64,000 nucleotides of DNA from Lysinibacillus irui (GCF_028877475.1 NZ_CP113527.1:2349501-2413500); one strand, 5' to 3'. Counted from the first letter of the stretch, positions 26,691 through 35,807 are shown. Program-made: numbers and translations. Notes: generated by a model from the letters alone, not told the origin.

Positions 26691-27125
26691 ATGAGAAAAA
26701 TAATAATCATTTCGTTATTTTTAATAAGTTCCCTAGGGATAAATTCTACTTTTGCTAGATCAGATATACAGTATTTCCCTAAAAACCAACCCCCAAGTGT
26801 GATTGAGTTAGCCTTTCTACGTGAATTAGGTTTACCAATTCTTGAAACAATGTCTTCATATGGTGATAATCAATTATTCGATTATGCAAGAATTGAAAAA
26901 ATTGAACAAAATAGACAAAACGACTACTATGATGTTAGTTTAAGGGTTATTTCCTTTGAAGGTGCCCACGATCAACCATTTAAACTAATTAACATCACTT
27001 TTCGTATACCGCCTGGTGAATCTGCAGAAAAATATAAAGTGTTTTCAAATAAGGCAGTCATTTCATATAAAGTTAAAAATATTTCTCCTGAAGAAGTTGA
27101 GAAGTTATCTAAATTCACTAAGTAG
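26691..27125 (+). CDS. Exported DUF3888-like protein
   Basis: 144 residues with a signal peptide (MRKIIIISLFLISSLGINSTFA). The body has LAFLRELGLPILETMSSYGD, then FDYARIEKIEQNRQNDYYDVSL and PFKLINITFRIPPGE. Layout and length match the preceding broken DUF3888 gene, so this is probably an intact paralogue with a divergent ending. AAGGAA lies about 11 bases upstream. The extracytoplasmic role is unknown. Confidence 0.7.
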   Translation: MRKIIIISLFLISSLGINSTFARSDIQYFPKNQPPSVIELAFLRELGLPILETMSSYGDNQLFDYARIEKIEQNRQNDYYDVSLRVISFEGAHDQPFKLINITFRIPPGESAEKYKVFSNKAVISYKVKNISPEEVEKLSKFTK

Positions 27126-27156
27126 CTCAAAATTTTTTTTGCACATTTTCTTTCAA

Positions 27157-27506
27157 CTAACCACTTTCCTCTTCCCTAACAACCCACCAGCCCTTGGCCC
27201 AATCCTTCCAGCCCATTTCAAGGTCCATAGCAATCAAAGCCACACTCACTTTACTTGCGTTAAGTTTCTGAGCAATCTCGTTAATTGGATATCCTTGATT
27301 CCACATAGCTATGAAGGTTCCAATCTGATTTATTGTGAAATCAACTTTAACTGATTCATGAACCTCGACAGTGAATAAGATGTATCAACTCTACTTCTTT
27401 CCTTGCCATTCAATATCACCTACCCATTAATTGCTTCTCTTTCAGGTCCTGCTTTCCTAGCCTTTTTAAGTTCATCATGTGTTATCCCCCAACCACCATC
27501 AATCAT
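27157..27506 (-). pseudogene. Fragments of two small phage genes
   Basis: Two pieces on the minus strand. 27420-27506 encodes a 28-residue tail (GGWGITHDELKKARKAG) of a larger gene. 27157-27409 starts MARKEVELIHL and then shifts frame into EVHESVKVDFTINQIGTFIAMW and a helix-turn-helix (NEIAQKLNASKVSVALIAMDL) ending VVREEESG. Both resemble small DNA-binding proteins of Bacillus phages. They share the orientation of the DUF1064 remnant and belong to the same prophage debris. Confidence 0.6.
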
Positions 27507-27527
27507 TGAATACGTCAGAAGCTTTAA

Positions 27528-27846
27528 TTAGTGAGGAAAACGGTATTCGAACAACTTCTTCCTCAATTCGAATTGCTGTGTAACCATTCCCTTTATGTCA
27601 CCCACTTCTGTATGACCATCAACATAATGAACTGTGAAATCAGCGTTATAACCAAATATCGCGATATTTCTTTCCGTTCTTTTCGAACTTCGGCAGTAAC
27701 ACAAACCTTGGCTGTAATTCAAAGGATGTCACAATACCTTGTGCTTGTAAGTGCTTCAAGTGAACATAATATTTTGCTTCTATCGCTGAATCGAATATAA
27801 CTCCGTCGTGTATAACTTTCTTGTTCCCGTATTTTGCTTTACTCAT
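27528..27846 (-). pseudogene. Frameshifted phage DUF1064 protein
   Basis: The start MSKAKYGNKKVIHDGVIFDS and IEAKYYVHLKHLQAQGIV...FELQPRFVLL are the DUF1064 (phage restriction-endonuclease-like, VSR-type) signature. After KKYRDI the frame shifts and continues YNADFTVHYVDG, GDIKGMVTQQFELRKKLFEYRFP, the second half of the family. The protein ends early compared with relatives, which usually add a strand after RYP. It abuts the integrase remnant at 27847. Confidence 0.8.
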
Positions 27847-28262
27847 GTTATTTTGCTTACACTAGCAACTACAGGGATGCGTAAAGGTGAATTGGCTGGC
27901 CTTACGTGGAAAGATATAGATTTTATGCAAAACATCATATCTATAACAAAAACACGTGATGAATATGGGGTCAGATCAATGATTATGTAATTATTACTGC
28001 CAATTTAGAACCAATTAGCAGTAATTATATATCTAAAATGTTTAACGCTTTAAAAAAGAAGCATAATTTTGAGCGTTTCTCGTCCCATATACTTCGCCAT
28101 ACATTTGTAAGTATTATTATTGCAGAGGGAACCGCTGTAACTACAGTTGCAAAAATCATTGGGGATACTCCTGAAATGGTGATGAGGGTATATGCTCATT
28201 CCCTCGCTGATGAGGAATTAAAGGCAACTCAAGTACTTTCATCTTTGATTAAAATCAAATAA
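27847..28262 (+). pseudogene. Phage integrase (tyrosine recombinase) remnant
   Basis: The C-terminal catalytic domain only. TTGMRKGELAGLTWKDID carries the first catalytic Arg. After a frameshift near 27975 the frame resumes with YVIITANLEPISSNYI and FSSHILRHTFVSI (His-x-x-Arg), then VYAHSLADEELKA with the nucleophilic Tyr. The N-terminal arm-binding and core-binding domains are deleted; the break coincides with the start of the DUF1064 gene. It marks the integrase end of an old prophage. Confidence 0.85.
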
Positions 28263-28349
28263 ATCATTTAAACATCAAATTTGGTGTACAAAGTGGGGTA
28301 CAATCATAAGTTATACCCCACAACCATTGATATATTAGGATTTGTAAGC

Positions 28350-29558
28350 TTATCTGAAAATACTGTGCTCATAAAGATAATCATAAGAAAGGTCAACAAA
28401 CAAATATTCATGTTCGTTGATGGCGATTGAAAATGTTCTCGTAATTTCTCCTGTTTCAATATCACGATATAATTCTGAGATCTCTCCACTTTGATCATTG
28501 CGCATTTTAATGATCGTTTGTAGGAAGTACGGTCGCCAACTCCAATTTTTATTAATTGCTCGTGGCTGCAATTCCCAATTGCCGTCAATTCTCATAACGT
28601 TAGGCGTTAACTGGAATCCATCTTCATTACAAATATATAGCCTAAAGGAGTAGTTATCCAGGAGTTCAGCTAAATACTCTAAATGCGAGACATTGTCACT
28701 CGTTGGTTTGACACGGTGAACAATCGCCTCTAGTTCATCCCTTAATTTTTTTAGCTGCAAAAATTGCGCCTCTAGCATTTTCTTTTCGGACGTAATAAAT
28801 TGCTGGCATTCTTTTTTAAAGCGTTCCTTTAACATGTCTTTATCGACAAAGGTCATTGAAGGATTTGCTAAATATGGCCCTTGATAGTAGCGACCTCCAT
28901 TTTTCCAAGCAAATTGTAGCTGATACACTGTTTCAATATCTTCAAATAAAAGATTGGCCCCTATTTTATAAGCAAGGCTGCCAATGGCAGAAATCATGTC
29001 CGATTGTGCTGACCAGGAATCATAATTTAAATCACGTGTATTGACCTTTAAAATATGTGGCGCCAATAACGCAATGTGCTCTAAATGACTTTCCGCTCCT
29101 ACTTCTTGCACAGCAATTTTCACGCCGAACGTCGTAAAATAACGAAGGGCATGGTGTAATTTGTTTATATCCCCCATAAAACGATGCTCTGATACAACAA
29201 TAACGATTCGATGTAAATCTTCTTCTCCTATATATTGCTGGATTATATTAAAATGACTTTCACCAAAATCTTGCATCAATAAATTAGGATTACTTGGAAT
29301 GTAAATATCAATATCTGATGCAATTTCATCAATTTTGGCTAAGGCTGCATGTAAAATTTTATGCTCCATATCAATTCGATATTCTTCTGGAATATCTTCA
29401 TTATTAACGAAGTCCATTAAATTAATTTGTTGCCCTTCAATTTGTAGATGTCCGGAAATTTCGTAGGCAATCACCGTATGCGCATCTGCGCTAAATATCG
29501 GCTGATAATACCCATGTATTTGATCTAAATTTGTTAACACTTCAATTGCGTCCATCAT
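28350..29558 (-). CDS. ykuI: YkuI-like degenerate EAL-domain protein
   Basis: 402 residues from the ATG at 29558 (GGAGG 5 bases upstream). It aligns in layout with B. subtilis YkuI: EAL domain (about 1-250), then a linker helix and a PAS-like YkuI_C domain (about 290-400; DLSYDYLYEHS end). The EAL signature is eroded: YEISGH replaces ExLxR, VVSEHRF replaces the ExTE strand and VQEVGAES replaces the DDFGxG loop. Phosphodiesterase activity is therefore unlikely; a c-di-GMP-binding or purely structural signalling role is possible. It is transcribed alone. Confidence 0.88.
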   Translation of the reverse strand: MMDAIEVLTNLDQIHGYYQPIFSADAHTVIAYEISGHLQIEGQQINLMDFVNNEDIPEEYRIDMEHKILHAALAKIDEIASDIDIYIPSNPNLLMQDFGESHFNIIQQYIGEEDLHRIVIVVSEHRFMGDINKLHHALRYFTTFGVKIAVQEVGAESHLEHIALLAPHILKVNTRDLNYDSWSAQSDMISAIGSLAYKIGANLLFEDIETVYQLQFAWKNGGRYYQGPYLANPSMTFVDKDMLKERFKKECQQFITSEKKMLEAQFLQLKKLRDELEAIVHRVKPTSDNVSHLEYLAELLDNYSFRLYICNEDGFQLTPNVMRIDGNWELQPRAINKNWSWRPYFLQTIIKMRNDQSGEISELYRDIETGEITRTFSIAINEHEYLFVDLSYDYLYEHSIFR

Positions 29559-29697
29559 CGAAACCTCCATTATGAATAACTTTTTATAGTTATTCAAAAA
29601 TAACATTACACATACCATTAATATCTAAAAAAATGCTCTCTGTCTGTATAATAAGTGGTTTAAAGTAAATTCGCAACTTCACCTATCATAATTTTTG

Positions 29698-29727
29698 GCC
29701 AATCTAACCTAAATTTTTTAGATTGGC
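29698..29727. repeat. Perfect inverted repeat upstream of the ykuI-like gene
   Basis: GCCAATCTAA and TTAGATTGGC, 10-bp arms with a 10-base loop containing T6, but no T-run after the stem on either strand. It could be an operator about 140 bp upstream of the gene. The rest of 29559-30078 shows no gene. Confidence 0.5.
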
Positions 29728-30078
29728 TTAGTTGTAGCCATTGTTCGATTTTCACCATTTCTTATGACTTTTAGACATAGGAGGCTGTATTTTTACTCTA
29801 TCATTTCTATGCTCTCACACAAACCTACATGTCATTGTTTCAAGGCTGCTCTCTCACTATAATTTATGCGACATACTAATAAAACGGCCATGACAATGCA
29901 GGGGAATAGCCCGTTCATTCCACATAATTCAGTCATACACCTAGTATTTTAAGTCAATTTTATGTTGATTTTGCGGCTGAGTCCCTATCGTATTTAATGG
30001 TTTTTGGCAAATGTCATCAATTTTGCAAAGATGGATCGATGAAAAAAGCAGCATTCCAAAAAGGAGTGCTGCTAGTCA

Positions 30079-31182
30079 TTATTCCGACATAAAGAAATAC
30101 CAAATCATTGCTATCACCATTAATGATATGATAACAGCTATCGTTACACGAAGTGGTGAAATAGGGGCATCTCCACCTACTCGCCCAGTTTGTCCATTGA
30201 CCATAAAACGATAAACCTTTTCCTTATAACGAAAAGAAGACAGCCAAATCGGTAACATTAGATATTTGTATGTAATATCATCATGGTTGGTGGAAAAACG
30301 CAGATTTGATACAACATCCGCATTATTTTCCCAACGAATTTTGGAGGAAATTTGCGCGTGAAGATGATCATGAATTTCACTTTTAGCTTGATTCCACCCA
30401 TCCTGCAAGCCAACACTATAACGCTCTGACAAAAATCCAGCTACATATTCTGGTTTATAAGCCTTATTATTTAAAAGATTAAATGGTTCAATTTTTCGCA
30501 TCATATCACGATCGTAACGTGTTGTTGCACTTACTAAGTGGTCGTCGATAAATTCCTGATAAAAGCCACTAGTCGAATACCAATCTGTTTCAGTATGAGT
30601 TTTCCCATCTTTATCAGTAACTGTTCGATGTCGTCCATATCTTGCAGAATATCTAGAGCTTGTTTTGGAGTCGAATGTCCAATAAGGAAGATAAACCCCT
30701 TTAAAGGCATCAGGCTTTGCGCTAATTTTAGCAGCTTTCGGTGTAAACCATCTGCCTTTGATCCATTTTTGAAAATGTTCCCCTGCTTGCTTATCCGTTA
30801 CTTCAAAAGCACATACACCATTTGGTGCTAACGTATTATCAGCAGTAGCCTCCATAACCTGATTGGAACCACAGTAAGGGCAACTGTCAGCTACCTGCAA
30901 GGCATCGTAAATCGTTTCGGCTGCACACGCTTTACAAATGACTGTTTTTTTCTCCACGCCCCAATTAAAATTCCCACGTTCCTCTGCTTTTAAGAAGTCC
31001 ATTTCCTGGGCAACTTTTTCCTCTTCTTGCTCCGGCGTAGCAATTTCCGTTTCAAAGCCACAATAAGGACAAGTTAGCTTTCCTGTTGCAGGATTAAACT
31101 CGATCGATGCACTACAGGACGGACATTCAGCATCAAAGTCAAGCTTCACTTGTTTGGCATTTTCAACCTCTTGCATTGACAT
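30079..31182 (-). CDS. ydjG: TFIIB-type zinc-ribbon membrane protein (YdjG-like)
   Basis: 367 residues. The N-terminal zinc ribbon is CPSCSASIEF...CPYCGFE; a second metal site follows in CKACAAET...CPYCGSN. A large soluble middle region contains KGVYLPYWTFDS and a His-rich stretch. One transmembrane helix lies at the end (VTIAVIISLMVIAMIWYFF), so it is tail-anchored. In B. subtilis ydjG lies with pspA-type ydjF, ydjH and the SPFH gene ydjI under SigW. Here it follows the SPFH gene by 14 bp, so the two form one operon. Confidence 0.82.
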   Translation of the reverse strand: MSMQEVENAKQVKLDFDAECPSCSASIEFNPATGKLTCPYCGFETEIATPEQEEEKVAQEMDFLKAEERGNFNWGVEKKTVICKACAAETIYDALQVADSCPYCGSNQVMEATADNTLAPNGVCAFEVTDKQAGEHFQKWIKGRWFTPKAAKISAKPDAFKGVYLPYWTFDSKTSSRYSARYGRHRTVTDKDGKTHTETDWYSTSGFYQEFIDDHLVSATTRYDRDMMRKIEPFNLLNNKAYKPEYVAGFLSERYSVGLQDGWNQAKSEIHDHLHAQISSKIRWENNADVVSNLRFSTNHDDITYKYLMLPIWLSSFRYKEKVYRFMVNGQTGRVGGDAPISPLRVTIAVIISLMVIAMIWYFFMSE

Positions 31183-31196
31183 AGGCCATCATCTCC

Positions 31197-32528
31197 TTAC
31201 TTGACATCATTCTCATCAAAAACATCTCCACATTCCGGACAGAACTTCGGTGGATTTGAAGGATCTTCTGGTGTCCAACCACATTTATCACAAGCATAAA
31301 GTAAAGCACCTGCTGGTTTTTTCATCCCACATTCACTACAGAATTTCCCTTTATTGACCGCTCCACACGTACATGTCCAACCCTCATCAGCTGGTTTTGC
31401 TGCACCACATTCTGAACAGAACTTCCCTGTATTTTCATGACCGCATGCACATGTCCATGCACTAGGTGCTTTCGCTGTCTGTTCTTGCATAGCAGCTTGA
31501 GCCATTTGGGCTTGCTTATTTTGTTCATTCATTTGATAGAGTTGACTAGCATTAACGCCACCAGCCTGTGTAGCCATGTTCATGCCCATAAATCCTGCCA
31601 TAGCTCCCCCATCATTGTTAGCAGCCGCAATCATCGCATCTGCCTGTGCCCCTGTTAAATGAGCAGCCGTCATTCCTGGATCTCGCATTACAGCATTACG
31701 CTGAAGTTGTTTAATCATAGCTTCATCTTCTTCAGAAGCTTTCAGTGTACTAATCCCAAATGACACAACAGCTAAGCCACGTGTGGCAAGCCATTTTTCA
31801 GATAACACTTTATTGAGTGCCTCTGCTAACGCAACAGTATGAGCCGGTATTTCACTATAACGAACACCACTTGCAGAGATTTGCGCAAAGGCTGGCTGTA
31901 ATGCCGTCATTAATTCTGATTTTAACTGGCTATCAATCGTATCTCGTGTAAATTCACGTTCCACATTACCACAAACATTTGTATAGAATAATAATGGATC
32001 AATAATTTTATACGAATATTCCCCATGACAGCGAATTGCGATGTCAATATCTAAGCCAATATTGCGATCAATCACACGGAAGGGAATCGGTGCAGGGGTT
32101 CCATATTTATTTCCAACAATTTCTTTCTTATTAAAATAATAAACTCGCTGATCTTTCGCAGGCTCTCCTCCAAATGTGAAACGCTTACCTATCTGCTTGA
32201 ACGTTTCCATTATTCCCTGTGATAAGTCTGTGCCATACATAATCGAAGGTTCTGTTGATGTGTCATAGACATATTCCCCTGCTTCTGAAGAAAATTCTAC
32301 AACTTTCCCCTGCTCTACAATCATCATACACTGCCCTTCATTGATAGCAATAATCGAACCATTGCTTATAATATTGTCATTCCCTTTATTTGATCCACGT
32401 TTCGAATTACGCTTCATTCCTTTTGTTACAAGGATATCTGCGGATAATGCCTCACAATAAAAATATTCACGCCATTGATCCTCTAAAACACCTGTTAATG
32501 CGCCAACCCCAGCTTTTAATAAACCCAT
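31197..32528 (-). CDS. ydjI: SPFH-domain protein with C-terminal zinc ribbons (YdjI-like)
   Basis: 443 residues. The SPFH/virion-core-like domain (about 30-280) includes IIAINEGQCMMIVEQGKVVEF and RDTIDSQLKSELMTALQPAF. An Ala/Gln/Met-rich linker follows, then repeated zinc ribbons CACGHENTGKFCSECG, CTCGAVNKGKFCSECG and CDKCGW...FCPECG. B. subtilis YdjI is recruited to stressed membrane and helps localise PspA. The SigW promoter 60 bp upstream supports an envelope-stress role. No pspA homologue is next to it in this window. Confidence 0.88.
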   Translation of the reverse strand: MGLLKAGVGALTGVLEDQWREYFYCEALSADILVTKGMKRNSKRGSNKGNDNIISNGSIIAINEGQCMMIVEQGKVVEFSSEAGEYVYDTSTEPSIMYGTDLSQGIMETFKQIGKRFTFGGEPAKDQRVYYFNKKEIVGNKYGTPAPIPFRVIDRNIGLDIDIAIRCHGEYSYKIIDPLLFYTNVCGNVEREFTRDTIDSQLKSELMTALQPAFAQISASGVRYSEIPAHTVALAEALNKVLSEKWLATRGLAVVSFGISTLKASEEDEAMIKQLQRNAVMRDPGMTAAHLTGAQADAMIAAANNDGGAMAGFMGMNMATQAGGVNASQLYQMNEQNKQAQMAQAAMQEQTAKAPSAWTCACGHENTGKFCSECGAAKPADEGWTCTCGAVNKGKFCSECGMKKPAGALLYACDKCGWTPEDPSNPPKFCPECGDVFDENDVK

Positions 32529-32587
32529 ATAATTCCCACCTTCAACTTGATATTTAACTTATTTTATCATCTACAAACACTATGTAA

Positions 32588-32613
32588 TACGCATTATCGG
32601 ACAAATTGTTTCA
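32588..32613 (-). promoter_or_regulatory. SigW promoter of the ydjI-ydjG operon
   Basis: On the minus strand TGAAAC, then exactly 16 bases, then CGTA: the SigW consensus with optimal spacing. The expected start site is about 50 bases upstream of the ydjI ATG. Confidence 0.88.
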
Positions 32614-32632
32614 TTTATCGTATGAAAGAGTA

Positions 32633-32680
32633 AAAAAACGAGAAGCTCCTATGATATGAATCATAAAGAACTATCCCGTT
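32633..32680 (-). terminator. Terminator-like hairpin upstream of the SigW promoter
   Basis: On the minus strand AAACG...CGTTTTTTT encloses TTATGATTCATATCATA. It closes the thioesterase/DUF423 operon ending at 32693. Confidence 0.75.
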
Positions 32681-32692
32681 TCATTACGTCTT

Positions 32693-33067
32693 TTAAGCCA
32701 ATGCTGCTACCGCAACAAGCACCCAAGCTACGATAAATAACATCCCACCAATAGGTGTAATCGCACCAAGTTTTTTCACACCTGTCACTGCTAGCACATA
32801 TAAGCTACCAGAGAAGAAAATAATCCCTGTAAACATAAGATATCCAGCCCAAGAAAGCAGGCTAGTACTTCCTAAAAGAGACTCATTAGATAGAATCCCT
32901 AGCCCAATAATCCCTAAAGCATGGTACATATGATATTGCACAGCCGTTTCCCAAATGGCAGCATAATGAGGTGATGCAAATTTATCCTTCAGTGCATGTG
33001 CACCAAAAGCACCTAAAACAACACCTAGACACGCTAAAATCGCGCCTAACGCTAAAAACATTTCCAT
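32693..33067 (-). CDS. ywdK: DUF423 membrane protein (YwdK-like)
   Basis: 124 residues with four membrane helices. The signature GAFGAHALKDK and YHMYHALGIIGLGIL, then FSGSLYVLAVTGVKKLGAITPIGG (in parts), is the DUF423 family. The molecular role is unknown. It starts 11 bp after the thioesterase stop, so both are in one operon that ends at the terminator at 32633-32680. Confidence 0.9.
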   Translation of the reverse strand: MEMFLALGAILACLGVVLGAFGAHALKDKFASPHYAAIWETAVQYHMYHALGIIGLGILSNESLLGSTSLLSWAGYLMFTGIIFFSGSLYVLAVTGVKKLGAITPIGGMLFIVAWVLVAVAALA

Positions 33068-33078
33068 TCGTTGCTCTC

Positions 33079-33504
33079 CTATTTTGCCTCAACAGCAATT
33101 TCTTTATATTTGGCATCCCAAGCAGGATCAATTTTACTTAATGATACCGGACGCAATGTATCCTTATGCGCTAGAATATGTACGGATTGAGCAGTGGCTG
33201 CTACCGTGCCATCCTCATGTAAAATTTCATAGCCATAGGTTGTACGTAAACGGTCATGCTTTTCCACCCAAGTGCGCACAGTTGCCACCTGTCCATAATG
33301 CATCGCTGCCTTATACGAAATAGATAAATCCATTACTGGTGATACATAGCCATCTTTTTCTAAAGCGGCATACTCAAAGCCCGCATCACTTACAAGCTGT
33401 GTGCGTCCAATCTCCATCCAAATGATGTAGTTTGCATGGTACACCACACCCATTTGGTCGGTCTCTGCATACCGTATTTCAATCTGTTTCTCACTCACAA
33501 ACAT
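33079..33504 (-). CDS. Hotdog-fold acyl-CoA thioesterase (YbgC/FadM type)
   Basis: 141 residues. RYAETDQMGVVYHANYIIWMEIGR, seen in parts, is the 4HBT signature with the catalytic Asp in ETDQMG. Also VMDLSISYKAAMHYGQ and VATVRTWVEKHDRLRTTYGY. The ATG at 33504 is chosen because GAGGTG lies 6 bases upstream; the GTG at 33513 is within that site. It hydrolyses acyl-CoA of unknown chain type. It is the first gene of an operon with the DUF423 gene. Confidence 0.88.
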   Translation of the reverse strand: MFVSEKQIEIRYAETDQMGVVYHANYIIWMEIGRTQLVSDAGFEYAALEKDGYVSPVMDLSISYKAAMHYGQVATVRTWVEKHDRLRTTYGYEILHEDGTVAATAQSVHILAHKDTLRPVSLSKIDPAWDAKYKEIAVEAK

Positions 33505-33765
33505 TTTCTTCACCTCGTCCTACATTATAGCGTAAAAGTGTTGATTTGGTGGGGTTTTTGCTCTAAGGAAATTGGAACGTAGAAAAATAGAGGGATGCTA
33601 TTCTTGATATTTAAAATAAATATTAATTTTTCTAATATGAATTTTAAATCCATATAAACTCATATAAACACTTTTAAGTGGGGTACTATCTGGGGTACCG
33701 TGGGGTACCACTTTATGAATAATTAAATAAACGTGCACGAGCAGTTACAAAACAACCCTAAAAAA

Positions 33766-33798
33766 CACCAGGTACTCATTCGAGCACCTGGTTTTAGT
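33766..33798. terminator. CCAGG-type hairpin
   Basis: ACCAGGTaCTC and GAGcACCTGGT with TTTT following. It is the same hairpin type as at 20025 and 38957. 33505-33765 otherwise shows only GGGGTAC-rich sequence. Confidence 0.7.
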
Positions 33799-33848
33799 TT
33801 ATAGCTTCTGGAACTTTATCGAAATCGAAACCTTTAAACGATACAATC

Positions 33849-34678
33849 TTAAAGAACCTGATGTATTTTCTCTAAATACTGTACTTTGCAGCACAGTCTA
33901 GGTTCCAACCACATCATATCTTGTTCTACTTTGGTAACGATTTGTTTAGCTATTTCTCTGAATGCAGTTTTTTCCTCTGGCTTGAATCCAAATTCTACAT
34001 TTGCGAGTGGCTTATACTTACCGTTATTTAATCGTTTGCCCACCAACATCGTAAAAGGATTCTCTTTGTACCCAAAAATCACAACATCCGCAATTTTGAA
34101 ATGTTTATATTTTAACCATTCATGTGAACGGTGATTTGTTTTGTATGTGGAATTACTTCGCTTTCCAACGATACCTTCCATACCTCTATCCTTTGTTAAT
34201 TGAAAGATACTGCTACCGTTGCCCACAATTGATGGTGTGACAAGTAAACTATTTGATGGTTCAATCATTGATGAAAGGATTTCTTTGCGTTCCACTAACA
34301 GTTTATTTGTAAGAGTCTTATCAGTTGCCAGTACATCAAAAGTAATGAAAGTTCCCGAATGCGATAAAGTAGCCTGTTCGATCTTGTTTGTGTTTGTTAG
34401 TCGACCCCGAAAGCGAAGTCATCAAACACAGATACACCATTTCTTAACACTACTCCCTCACAATCAATGATTGCTTTATGTGACTGAATTTGAAGTTCAG
34501 GAAACTTAGCTGTCACATTGTTACCATGTCGAGTAAAAGCTTCAAGCCTATCTCCTTCTTTATGCAAAAGGATGCGCCAACCATCCCATTTTATATCGTA
34601 AATCCATTCCGGATTGTCATTAATTTCATCATTATTACCCATATGAAGTAACATTGGTTTAATTGGAGTAAATAACAT
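33849..34678 (-). pseudogene. Frameshifted ATP-dependent DNA ligase
   Basis: The first part (34678-34397) holds nucleotidyl-lysine motif I in YDIKWDGWR and FTRHGNNVTAKFPEL. Near 34410, at a GGGG run after FDDFAF, one base is missing. Shifting the frame restores RGRLTNTNKIEQAT, FITFDVLA (motif III) and then the part ending at 33849 with MEGIVGKRSNSTY (motif IV) and HEWLKYK (motif V). The restored protein would be about 276 residues, a small phage/plasmid-type ligase. It lacks the polymerase domain and is distinct from ligD at 10224. Confidence 0.85.
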
Positions 34679-34857
34679 TACCTATTCCCTCTCATATACC
34701 ATTATCTCACGGTAAACAAGACAAAAATACATGTAAATCAAGGTACTGGTGGTAATCATTTAGATTGGTTCACTGGGAGATAATTATCTTTATCTAAAAT
34801 TTTCACGATGGCCTCTATATTACTACTCTTCCTTGACTTTTTAATTTAAATGGTGTT

Positions 34858-34887
34858 TATTCAACAAACGGGCCATATTATTGAATA
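34858..34887. repeat. Interspersed palindromic repeat, minimal copy
   Basis: TATTCAACAAACGGGCCATA...TTGAATA, a diverged minimal copy. A second small dyad CAACTA...TAGTTG follows at about 34939-34961. Confidence 0.7.
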
Positions 34888-35027
34888 ACATTCTTTTATG
34901 AAAGATTACCAAACACGCTTTGGGGCCTTTTTTATTCAACTAACGTCGCAGAATAGTTGTAGAAGGATTTATTTATTATTGGTAGAACTTATATATATTG
35001 GGTAAATTAGTAAAGGTGGTTTTTGAT

Positions 35028-35420
35028 TTGAAAAAGATATTAATTGGGACTTTATTTATGAGTTTCTCGTTATTGTTAGCATCTTGTAATAATGATAAAA
35101 GTGGTACCGTCTTTAAAGGAGAGGGAGATAAATGGAGTGGAGAATTAATTACTTCATATGATTTTTGGGGAAATGAGAGGCAAAGTATAAGGGTTCAGTA
35201 TAAGGGAGAAAAACTAGATGAACTCCAAGAAAATAATTTCTTTGTAGAAAGTCCCGATTTTTTAGGTTGGGGCATAGGTAACATAAGGTTAGATGATAAG
35301 GGGAATTATTTTAGTGGAGATGCCGTTGAACAAGAAACTAAAACACCTTCTTCTTCTAAAATAAACCTTATAATTGAAGGTGCTGAGTCTGAAATTATTA
35401 CATTAAGTTCAAACTCTTAA
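35028..35420 (+). CDS. Small lipoprotein, unknown
   Basis: About 130 residues from the TTG at 35028, with AAAGGTGG 8 bases upstream; the ATG at 34998 lacks a site. Signal MKKILIGTLFMSFSLLLA is followed by lipobox LASC. The mature part is beta-rich: GEGDKWSGELITSYD, ESIRVQYKGEKLDELQ-like (QSIRVQYKGEKL). Surface exposed and anchored by lipid. No family recognised. It lies between two interspersed repeats. Confidence 0.75.
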   Translation: MKKILIGTLFMSFSLLLASCNNDKSGTVFKGEGDKWSGELITSYDFWGNERQSIRVQYKGEKLDELQENNFFVESPDFLGWGIGNIRLDDKGNYFSGDAVEQETKTPSSSKINLIIEGAESEIITLSSNS

Positions 35421-35484
35421 TAATAATGCAGCAGCTATCATAATCAATAGTAAAACAAGGATTTATTATGCATACAAAATAAAT

Positions 35485-35545
35485 TTAATAAACGTTCCCA
35501 AACGTAAGATTTGGAAACACATTAAAAGGCCGCGAATGTTGTGAA
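35485..35545. repeat. Intergenic repeat copy 2 (pair with 22988)
   Basis: TAATAAACGTTCCCAAACG...GATTTGGAAACACATTAAAAGGCC, the counterpart of 22988-23050, with the dyad TTCCCAAA/TTTGGAAA. Confidence 0.5.
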
Positions 35546-35732
35546 ATTAACGTTTCTTGGCTTTTTCTATAAGCATTTATATAGCTTTTTATGCAAAGGT
35601 TTATAAAGATAGCCCCAGTAAAACTTTTTGTAGAAAACGTTGTGTGTTCTGAATAAAAACCTGTATATAGAGACGTTGTAAAATTGTTCTCAATCCTCAA
35701 CTTCAATTACTGGGATTTTAGATGAAATGATC

Positions 35733-35807
35733 TTCCACAATCGGGTGCAGTACCTTCTTTTATAAGAAATGTGTCTTATTCAGTTTAAGAGCTATATTGC
35801 TGAATAA
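35733..35807 (+). repeat. Interspersed palindromic repeat, long copy
   Basis: TTCCACAATCGGGTGC ... CTTTTATAAGAAATGTGTCTT ... GCTGAATAA. It is a full-length but diverged member, 100 bp before the HIT gene. Confidence 0.7.

Noticed and set aside
27808-27846. Start of an integrase gene at 27808
   Set aside because: These bases belong to the head of the DUF1064 gene read on the other strand; integrase-like sequence begins only after 27847.
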